DNA of 6,722 nucleotides from an uncultured Lachnospiraceae bacterium (lineage in GTDB: Bacteria; Bacillota; Clostridia; Lachnospirales; Lachnospiraceae). The position numbers were made by a program, and so were the translations under genes. Each line of letters begins with the position of its first letter. Position 1 is the first letter of the stretch. The notes beneath the pieces are model-generated. The model made no database searches. It was not told the DNA's origin and saw only the letters and a list, made by a program, of their open reading frames with translations. This document shows positions 1 through 5,005 of the stretch, piece by piece. The DNA lies in assembly GCA_902782655.1 (NCBI GenBank), contig CACZNY010000201.1, positions 1-6,722 of the forward strand, written 5' to 3'.

Positions 1-1
1 C

Positions 2-922
2 TCACTCCGGAAGGAAGTCGGAAAGGGTACCGTATTCAACGTTTTCCTTTACCGTCCTTCTGGGTGATACCCCGTACTTTTCATTATATGCTCTGGCAAA
101 AGCGGAATAGCTTCCGTAGCCGCAGGCGTAGCAGGCCTCCGCAGGTCCTGTTCCCTGCAGGATCATTTCTCTTGCCTTTGTGAGTCTGCGGTTTATCATA
201 TATTCATGCATCGGACAGCCGAAGGCATTCTTAAAGGAACGCATCATATGATACTTGCTCATGAAAAAGCGCTCGGCTATGTCATTTATTGAAATATCCT
301 CGCTCAGATTCTCATTTATAAATCGGAGGATATTCAGCATCTTGTCATCCTCCTGCAGCCTTAAGGGCACGATAAGCGCTGATTCCTCCCTGCATCTGCC
401 TGTCTCTATGAGGAAGCCCACGATACCTATTCTGGCAGCAAGCCTTGCAGCGTAAGAGGACGATCTTGTCTCCGTATCTATCCTTTCAAGCATGCTGACG
501 AAATGCTCGGTATCCTTCCCCTCAGGCCTTACCACGTTTCCGCTCTCGGAGGAAAAAAGGTCGTATATATGGCACTCAGGTATATCAAAGTCCTCCAAAA
601 GCCCTGAGGAGATATAGAGCGTATAGCGGTCATACAGCTCTCCCGCTTCAAAGGAGGGCTTATGGGGCACATTGATACCCACAAGGATGATATCCCCCGG
701 CCTCACGTCATACAGTCTCCCGTCTATCATATAGCTGCCGGCTCCGTATTTCACAAAAGTAACCTTATAGAAGGTATGGAAATGCACTCCCACATCCGTT
801 CCAAGGGTATCGGTATTATGAAAAAGCCGGAAATCCTCATTAAGATAACCCTTTACCGGTACCTCGCCCTGCTCTGCGGACTTTATGCCATCACCCATGA
901 CTGCCTCTTTCTCACTGCACAT
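2..922 (-). CDS. AraC-family transcriptional regulator with N-terminal cupin sensor
   Basis: A 306-residue cytoplasmic DNA-binding regulator. The N-terminal half (about residues 40-90) is a cupin-type AraC sensor domain: an HFHTFYK segment with His47 and His49, a glycine-rich turn, the RPGD beta turn near 74-77 and a PHKP segment at 86-89. The C-terminal part (about 193-290) is the double helix-turn-helix of the AraC/XylS family: the first HTH includes SINDIAERFFMSKYHMMRSF and the second ends in the family hallmark with GYGSYSAFARAYNEKYGVSP. The effector cannot be read from sequence; members with this cupin usually sense small sugars or related ligands. The ATG at 922 is chosen because AAGGAGG sits 8 bases upstream; a longer in-frame reading to 997 gives a basic tail lying wholly inside the upstream gene and lacks such a site. 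It overlaps the hydrolase stop by 11 bases, so the two are probably translationally coupled. It is complete, with its TGA at 2-4. Confidence 0.93.
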   Translation of the reverse strand: MCSEKEAVMGDGIKSAEQGEVPVKGYLNEDFRLFHNTDTLGTDVGVHFHTFYKVTFVKYGAGSYMIDGRLYDVRPGDIILVGINVPHKPSFEAGELYDRYTLYISSGLLEDFDIPECHIYDLFSSESGNVVRPEGKDTEHFVSMLERIDTETRSSSYAARLAARIGIVGFLIETGRCREESALIVPLRLQEDDKMLNILRFINENLSEDISINDIAERFFMSKYHMMRSFKNAFGCPMHEYMINRRLTKAREMILQGTGPAEACYACGYGSYSAFARAYNEKYGVSPRRTVKENVEYGTLSDFLPE

Positions 923-2552
923 ACCATTTTCCTCCTTCCAGCAGCGCCTCCGCGTCCACCTCCTTATCAAGTCCCGTGTATATAATATCAGGCACAAAGC
1001 CCAGTGAAGCGGATGTATAGGTGCTGCCTGTAAATTTATTCAGGTTCTTTTTATTTACAGGCGAATTAATCTTATTCGTAAGATAGGCAATTACTATCTT
1101 CTTATCCGGATCTACCATTATAAGCGTCCCCGTCCAGCCCTGATGCCCGAAGGTGTTTTCACCGGCTTTAGTGCCAAAATACTTGGTCCTCTGCATATCT
1201 CCCTGTCTCCACCATCCGAGTCCCCAGTTTCTGTTTGTAGTGGATTCGGCTCCCGTAAAAAGCCTTATGACCTCCTCTGAAAAGAACTCAGTGTCTCCAT
1301 GCCTTCCGGTTAACATAATATCAGCAATCCTGGCCAGATCCGTGGCGCTTCCAAAAAGTCCGGCATGACCGGATACTCCCGCCATGCAGTAGTAGGCGTT
1401 CTCATCATGAACCTCTCCCTGCAGGGTTTCGGTCCTTATTCCGTCAAAATATATGCCGCCGTCCCTGGTATTTCCGTTCAGCTCGGTGGCGGCGCAGTCA
1501 GAAGGCTGAAATCCGTGCTTCAGAGGCTCATATGTAAGGCGGGCAAGTCCCATGGGGACACAGAAGGTTTCTTTTAAATAGGTATCAAGATCCTTCCCCG
1601 TGATCTGCTCCACTATCACCCCGAGCAGCATATAATCCACGTCTGAATAGAGCGTCCCGTTTCCCGGCGCGTGCAGCAAGGGAGTCCTGCATATCGACTC
1701 TATGGTATTATCCCTCGTTTCCTTATCAGCCCCGCATCCCGCATACAGGGGATTTACCGCATCATCTTCGTATTCCTGGGTTTCCGCATTGTAGTCTATA
1801 TGGCAGTAGTGGGGATCAGCGGGAAACCCTGCCTTATGAGTCAGAAGATCCCTTATCGTCATGGTCTTCTTCCACTCCTTCTGGGTATTCAGATCGCTTT
1901 CCTCCCCCTTGACATAATCAAGATATATAACATCCTCGTAAAACCGCTCTCCCATGTGATCCGACACCTTGTCCTCTATGCCAAGCCTCCCCTCCGTCAC
2001 AAGCTTCTGTACGGCATAGTTCACGCCTATCATTTTAGTGATGGAAGCAAGGTCATACATTGTATCGATTGTCGCAGGAGGGCTGTCCTCCTTCCTGCTC
2101 CCGTCCGGATAATATGCGTTTGTACTTCCCCAGGCATTTTCGTAGACCAGCTTTCCATCCCTCATTATGGCAAGCTGTGCTCCGGGAAAACCGTTTTCCA
2201 CATCCTTTTCGATTATCCTGTCTATAAGCGCAAGGCACTCCTCATGGATCCCTGCTTCGGAAACCGTTATCCTTTCAGGTCCCGGGATATCCTCAGGGAT
2301 CACTATCTCTTCCCTGACGGCTTCCTCCCCTCCCTCTCCGGATGCAGTCTCGGGCATATCAGCCTCCGCTATTATCTTCATAGCGTCCTCTGTGTATGAC
2401 TCCGTCTCCTCTGCCTCTCCTGCTGCTTCTGTCACTTCCTGGTCGGGAGCAGTCCTGTCCTCCCAGGGGCTCCTGGCAGAACAGCCTTGCATATATAATT
2501 GTAATATAATTATGATAATCAGGCCGAAAGCCCGTCCTTTATGAAGCCTCAT
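912..2552 (-). CDS. pbp4b: PBP4B/YfeW-like serine hydrolase lipoprotein (class C beta-lactamase fold)
   Basis: A 546-residue secreted lipoprotein of the serine beta-lactamase/DD-peptidase superfamily. The N-terminus is a lipoprotein signal peptide: basic start, a run of isoleucines at about 10-17 and a lipobox ending MQGC with Cys24 as the acylation site. Residues about 28-95 form an acidic, low-complexity linker holding the enzyme off the membrane. The catalytic domain carries the active-site SITK (Ser170-x-x-Lys173), YSD (Tyr302-Ser-Asp304) and HQG (His470-Gln-Gly472, in GHQGWTGT). The stretches TMYDLAS-TKM, AGFPADP, YSDVDYM, AATELNGNTRDG and GVSGHAGLF resemble E. coli YfeW (PBP4B), known as a weak DD-carboxypeptidase, as I remember its sequence. 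Known: yfeW neighbours the MurNAc recycling genes in E. coli. Inferred: action on peptidoglycan peptides at the cell surface. The ATG at 2552 is preferred because AAAGGTGA precedes it with the AGG 5 bases away; a GTG at 2558 would fall inside that site. It is the first gene of an operon with the AraC regulator. Confidence 0.93.
   Translation of the reverse strand: MRLHKGRAFGLIIIIILQLYMQGCSARSPWEDRTAPDQEVTEAAGEAEETESYTEDAMKIIAEADMPETASGEGGEEAVREEIVIPEDIPGPERITVSEAGIHEECLALIDRIIEKDVENGFPGAQLAIMRDGKLVYENAWGSTNAYYPDGSRKEDSPPATIDTMYDLASITKMIGVNYAVQKLVTEGRLGIEDKVSDHMGERFYEDVIYLDYVKGEESDLNTQKEWKKTMTIRDLLTHKAGFPADPHYCHIDYNAETQEYEDDAVNPLYAGCGADKETRDNTIESICRTPLLHAPGNGTLYSDVDYMLLGVIVEQITGKDLDTYLKETFCVPMGLARLTYEPLKHGFQPSDCAATELNGNTRDGGIYFDGIRTETLQGEVHDENAYYCMAGVSGHAGLFGSATDLARIADIMLTGRHGDTEFFSEEVIRLFTGAESTTNRNWGLGWWRQGDMQRTKYFGTKAGENTFGHQGWTGTLIMVDPDKKIVIAYLTNKINSPVNKKNLNKFTGSTYTSASLGFVPDIIYTGLDKEVDAEALLEGGKWYVQ
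931..937 (-). promoter_or_regulatory. Ribosome binding site of the AraC gene, inside the hydrolase gene
   Basis: AAGGAGG on the minus strand, 8 bases before the ATG at 922. It lies within the last codons of the upstream hydrolase (the Glu-Gly-Gly near its C-terminus). It fixes the AraC start and implies that AraC is translated from the same mRNA as the hydrolase. Confidence 0.85.
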
Positions 2553-2554
2553 CT

Positions 2555-2562
2555 TCACCTTT
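2555..2562 (-). promoter_or_regulatory. Ribosome binding site deciding the hydrolase start
   Basis: AAAGGTGA on the minus strand, with its AGG 5 bases from the ATG at 2552. The alternative GTG at 2558 is part of this element, so the ATG is the likelier start. Confidence 0.7.
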
Positions 2563-2608
2563 CAAAATAAGCATTCAACAGATCCTGTCTGTCGGCAACA
2601 TCGATATA

Positions 2609-2636
2609 ATTTTAATATTATCATCATAATTCCCAA
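2609..2636 (-). promoter_or_regulatory. Candidate promoter of the hydrolase-AraC operon
   Basis: On the minus strand TTGGGA (2636-2631) is followed after 16 bases by TAAAAT (2614-2609), giving a transcript start roughly 50 bases before the ATG at 2552. The hexamers are 4/6 and 5/6 matches to the sigma-A consensus in an AT-rich stretch, so other -10 choices (for example GATAAT) are possible. The hairpin array begins immediately upstream of the -35 box. Confidence 0.45.
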
Positions 2637-2709
2637 TAACCCTCCGGGCAGGATTCTGAAGAATCCTGCGAAGTACGGATATTGAATTTCTGATGAAATT
2701 CAATATCCT
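2637..2709. repeat. 73-base direct repeat, copy 1
   Basis: This unit starts TAACCCTCCGGG and holds two hairpins: GCAGGATTC/GAATCCTGC with a TGAA loop (2648-2669) and GGATATTGAATTTC/GAAATTCAATATCC with a TGAT loop (2677-2708). It matches copy 2, 233 bases downstream, at 72 of 73 positions; the only difference is G at 2673 against A at 2906. Confidence 0.95.
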
Positions 2710-2714
2710 GCGAC

Positions 2715-2748
2715 TTTCTGAATGAGAAATCGGAATTTCATTCAGAAA
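2715..2748. repeat. Imperfect hairpin in the array
   Basis: TTTCTGAATGA (2715-2725) pairs with TCATTCAGAAA (2738-2748). An alternative fold pairs nine outer bases, bulges two, and adds an inner GAAAT/ATTTC stem closing a CGGA loop. Confidence 0.75.
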
Positions 2749-2765
2749 TCCCGCGTTCCGCGGGA
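2749..2765. repeat. GC-rich hairpin in the array
   Basis: TCCCGCG (2749-2755) and CGCGGGA (2759-2765) form a perfect 7-base inverted repeat with a three-base TTC loop. It abuts the preceding hairpin with no spacer and is far richer in G+C than its neighbours. Confidence 0.75.
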
Positions 2766-2770
2766 CACGC

Positions 2771-2788
2771 CGACCGGCAAGCCGGTCG
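2771..2788. repeat. GC-rich hairpin in the array
   Basis: CGACCGGC (2771-2778) and GCCGGTCG (2781-2788) form an 8-base perfect inverted repeat around AA. In single-stranded form it would more likely close a CAAG tetraloop. Confidence 0.75.
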
Positions 2789-2801
2789 CCTGGTCAAATA
2801 C

Positions 2802-2833
2802 GGAAATTGAATTTCTGATGAAATTCAATTTCC
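2802..2833. repeat. Variant third copy of the long hairpin with a compensatory change
   Basis: GGAAATTGAATTTC and GAAATTCAATTTCC flank a TGAT loop. It equals the long hairpin of the 73-base repeat except for one base in each arm (T to A and A to T), so pairing stays perfect over 14 bases. The preceding AAATACGG is shared with copy 2 too, but the short GCAGGATTC hairpin is absent. Confidence 0.9.
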
Positions 2834-2838
2834 CGTCC

Positions 2839-2873
2839 GTTACGAAACGTGTCAGGGTAACACGTTTCGTAAC
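2839..2873. repeat. 14-base perfect hairpin in the array
   Basis: GTTACGAAACGTGT (2839-2852) and ACACGTTTCGTAAC (2860-2873) flank a CAGGGTA loop. Its right arm overlaps the first four bases of direct repeat copy 2, so the two units are joined rather than separately inserted. Confidence 0.9.
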
Positions 2874-2942
2874 CCTCCGGGCAGGATTCTGAAGAATCCT
2901 GCGAAATACGGATATTGAATTTCTGATGAAATTCAATATCCT
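2870..2942. repeat. 73-base direct repeat, copy 2
   Basis: Same unit as at 2637-2709, with hairpins at 2881-2902 and 2910-2941 and one base difference (A at 2906). It is followed by a short CTATC tandem (about 2937-2950) before the membrane protein gene. TTGAAT (2915-2920) and TATCCT (2937-2942) are 16 bases apart, a weak promoter-like pair contained in the repeat itself. Confidence 0.95.
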
Positions 2943-2998
2943 ATCCTATCATATTATGGTGGGGGCGCGAAACACCGTTTATCTTGCATCATCAGAGC

Positions 2999-3541
2999 AT
3001 GCGCTGTAAAATAGCTTTCATGGCAGCAAGATTTTTTATCTTCTTATTAATATGGCTTTTGTTTACGGCATTCCTCACCTTTATGGGCTACGGTCTTTTT
3101 CCCGGAGCCTCCATCTTTACCATAGGCGTGATAGCCTGCCTGATCTCCTGGGTGATAGCCTTTATATTCACGGTACTGAAGTCTGTCACCAAGGGCGAGA
3201 TAGACACCCAGAAGCTGAAATCCGGGGATCCCGATTACGCAGCCTACCCGGGCGATGTGGCAAACCACTCCATAGGAAACGAGGACTACGGCGGAAAGCT
3301 CCATTTCTTTCCCGAAAGCCTGGTCTTCCATCCTCTCTCCAAGGACGATATAAAGCTTAAAGACTGGATCCTTCCCTACACCGAGATAGCTGATGTAAGG
3401 CAGGGTCCGGCAGTCAATAAGATAATCATAGAATCAAAGGACGGCACAGCTGATATCTTCGCGGTCCATAATAAGGACAAGTGGATCAGGCAGATAAAGT
3501 CCAAGGCCAATATAAAAACAAATCCGGTCCCTGCCCCGTAA
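2999..3541 (+). CDS. Two-helix membrane protein with PH/GRAM-like cytoplasmic domain
   Basis: A 180-residue protein with two hydrophobic helices (about residues 10-32 and 37-60), then a polar linker and a compact C-terminal domain at about 98-167. That domain runs GGKLHFFPESLVFHP, an aspartate/lysine-rich turn, LPYTEIADVRQG, KIIIESKDGT, and a final helix NKDKWIRQIKSK. This order of short beta strands ended by a tryptophan helix fits the bacterial PH/GRAM domain pattern; the assignment is by pattern only. Its function is unknown; such domains often bind lipids or proteins at the membrane. The start is uncertain: no Shine-Dalgarno is visible before the ATG at 2999, an in-frame ATG at 3020 or a TTG at 2984. 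The upstream gap is the hairpin array. It ends 7 bases from the convergent symporter gene. Confidence 0.82.
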   Translation: MRCKIAFMAARFFIFLLIWLLFTAFLTFMGYGLFPGASIFTIGVIACLISWVIAFIFTVLKSVTKGEIDTQKLKSGDPDYAAYPGDVANHSIGNEDYGGKLHFFPESLVFHPLSKDDIKLKDWILPYTEIADVRQGPAVNKIIIESKDGTADIFAVHNKDKWIRQIKSKANIKTNPVPAP

Positions 3542-3548
3542 GGCAGCT

Positions 3549-4772
3549 CTATTCCCCTGTCTTCTTCTGCAGCCAGTCCTTACCGTCCACAAAGCGGGAA
3601 ACAATGAAGCCTGCCACATAATCTCCGGCAGCGTTCACCATGGTAGCCGGCGGATCCACCAGATCCCCGATGGCAAGCGCTATGGGAAAAGCAACCGACA
3701 GCTGTCCGGGAAAGAAAAGAGTGCAGAGCACTAATTCTCCCGTGCCTCCTCCTCCGGGTATACCGCTCATGGCCACGGATGAAAACACGGCTATCACTAT
3801 GGCAAGCACCGCCCTTCCTGTACCAAAAGGCAGACCGAACATCCCGAAAAGAAACCCTACCTTTATGATGGCGCTCATGGCGCTTCCGTCCATATGCATT
3901 GTAGCGCCCATGGGAACCACTATCTCGCTTACCTCCCTTGAGATCCCGGTTTCCTCGGCAGCCTCCATATTGGTCGGTATGGTAGCTACAGAGGAGCAGG
4001 TTCCGAAGGAAACCGCCGCAGGCTTGAAAAGATGCTTAAGCATCACCTTCACAGCGCCCTTTCCGCCGCCGAATCTGGCATATACAGGAAAGAATACGGC
4101 CATATAAAGAATGCTCACCACATAATATACAATTATGGCCCTCGCATAATTCGTAACAAAGTCTTCTCCGTGGGTCGCTACAAGACTTGCAAAGAACCCG
4201 AAGAAGCCGATCGGGGCATAATAGGTTATTATCCTGACCGTCTTCATAAGGCAGTTTGTGACATCGGACAGAAAAGCTGCCGTCTGCGTCTTTCTGCCGC
4301 CTGCCATCTGCACACCGAAGCCGAAAAGGATGGCTGCCACTATAAGAGGAAGGATCGCCCTGCGGCTTAGGAGCTCGGAAAAGTCAGGCTTGGTAAAAAA
4401 ATTAACGATAAGATCCGATATGCCTATGACCTCAGGCTCTCCCGCCTCGTACTGCGGCTCCATTGTGAACACAGGAAGAAATCTTACCGTAGCATACATG
4501 ATAACGCTCGCAATGGTTGCGGTGCAAGCAAATGTTACGATTGTTATGCCAAGCACCTTTCCTGCCTGCTTCGGGCTTGCCATATTTGCTATGGCTGATG
4601 ATATTGAGCAAAATACCATCGGAACCACTACACAGAACATCAGATTTACAAACACAGTCCCCAAAGGCTCCAAAGCAGCAGCGTCCTTCCACAAAGCCCC
4701 GACTATGCATCCGGCAATTATCCCTGCCAGCATGGAAAAAAGAAACCAGTAATTCTTAATAAAGCTTTTCAT
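3549..4772 (-). CDS. DAACS-family sodium-coupled amino acid symporter, atypical substrate site
   Basis: A 407-residue inner-membrane secondary transporter of the dicarboxylate/amino acid:cation symporter family (GltP, SstT, TcyP relatives), at the family's usual length. Family landmarks are in order: multiple hydrophobic helices from residue 8, the HP1 serine-rich hairpin with CSSVATIPTN (259-268), TM7 with MHMDGSA (292-298), HP2 with SGIPGGGGTGE (336-346) and TM8 with DPPATMVNAAGD (373-384). Compared with the archaeal GltPh structure, the TM8 aspartate that holds the amino group (Asp373) and Asn380 and Asp384 are kept. The arginine that binds the substrate's side-chain carboxylate is Ala376, and the TM7 NMDG motif reads HMDG. 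The inferred substrate is therefore a neutral or otherwise non-acidic amino acid rather than glutamate or aspartate. GAGGAGGA lies just upstream of the ATG at 4772, a strong ribosome binding site. It appears monocistronic. Confidence 0.94.
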   Translation of the reverse strand: MKSFIKNYWFLFSMLAGIIAGCIVGALWKDAAALEPLGTVFVNLMFCVVVPMVFCSISSAIANMASPKQAGKVLGITIVTFACTATIASVIMYATVRFLPVFTMEPQYEAGEPEVIGISDLIVNFFTKPDFSELLSRRAILPLIVAAILFGFGVQMAGGRKTQTAAFLSDVTNCLMKTVRIITYYAPIGFFGFFASLVATHGEDFVTNYARAIIVYYVVSILYMAVFFPVYARFGGGKGAVKVMLKHLFKPAAVSFGTCSSVATIPTNMEAAEETGISREVSEIVVPMGATMHMDGSAMSAIIKVGFLFGMFGLPFGTGRAVLAIVIAVFSSVAMSGIPGGGGTGELVLCTLFFPGQLSVAFPIALAIGDLVDPPATMVNAAGDYVAGFIVSRFVDGKDWLQKKTGE

Positions 4773-4910
4773 TTTCTCTCCTCCTCAAAAAAAGACTACG
4801 CAAAACCTCATCCTGTTGTCTGAAAACCGGCTCTCTCCTTCAAAGTTTACATAACTATTTTCCGGTCATTTTTTCTCGTTCACACAGATTTATTTTGATT
4901 TACATAATTC

Positions 4911-4916
4911 ATTATA
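4911..4916 (-). promoter_or_regulatory. Candidate -10 box for the symporter gene
   Basis: A perfect TATAAT on the minus strand, which would give a leader of about 130 bases before the ATG at 4772. No good -35 hexamer is found 16-18 bases away; that position falls in the loop of the inverted repeat at 4922-4959. The octamer ATTATAAT also contains TATAAT on the plus strand. Confidence 0.3.
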
Positions 4917-4921
4917 ATACA

Positions 4922-4959
4922 AGAAAGCAGCATTTTATACCTAATAAATGCTACTTTCT
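4922..4959 (-). terminator. Imperfect 14-base inverted repeat, possible terminator or operator
   Basis: AGAAAGCAGCATTT (4922-4935) and AAATGCTACTTTCT (4946-4959) pair at 13 of 14 positions around a 10-base loop. It lies about 50 bases beyond the DUF2130 stop and 150 before the symporter start, both on the minus strand, so a terminator for DUF2130 is plausible. The following minus-strand sequence is only partly T-rich (TGTATT), so a protein-binding site at the symporter promoter is an equal alternative. Confidence 0.4.
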
Positions 4960-5005
4960 GCGCAAATAGTGCTGTAAAAATGAAGCCTGAAAGTCACTTT
5001 TGACT

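Larger units (their letters stand above)
2637..2942. repeat. Array of nine tandem hairpins in a divergent intergenic gap
   Basis: The 446 bases between the hydrolase start and the next gene hold no convincing gene. Between 2648 and 2941 there are nine consecutive inverted repeats: 2648-2669, 2677-2708, 2715-2748, 2749-2765, 2771-2788, 2802-2833, 2839-2873, 2881-2902 and 2910-2941. They are separated by 0-13 bases, so about 83 percent of the segment lies in stem-loops. Because the flanking genes diverge, these are not terminators of either neighbour. The layout resembles mosaic REP/BIME-like or MITE-derived repeats; no associated transposase is in the window. A 64-codon open frame across it simply translates the repeats. 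Confidence 0.9.

Noticed and set aside
923..997. Upstream extension of the AraC gene to a start at 997
   Set aside because: It adds 25 basic residues unlike the family, lies inside the hydrolase gene and lacks the strong AAGGAGG that precedes the ATG at 922.
1671..2399. A 242-codon plus-strand open frame opposite the hydrolase
   Set aside because: It lies antisense to a gene with full catalytic motifs and shows no recognisable domain.
2742..2936. A 64-codon minus-strand open frame within the hairpin array
   Set aside because: It is a translation of the repeats (NFIRNSISVF occurs twice), has no ribosome binding site and no protein-like composition.
2637..2942. CRISPR array, attC cassette array or retron RNA
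   Set aside because: The repeats are hairpins of differing sequence without regular unique spacers; there is no cas, integrase or reverse transcriptase gene in the window.
2956..3009. A 17-codon upstream frame overlapping the membrane protein start
   Set aside because: No ribosome binding site and no other support; likely chance.
3530..3560. Shared terminator between the convergent membrane protein and symporter genes
   Set aside because: The 7-base gap and its flanks show no GC-rich stem with a T tract.
4785..4811. A possible 8-residue leader peptide before the symporter (minus strand)
   Set aside because: It has no properly spaced ribosome binding site and no attenuator-like hairpin pair follows it.
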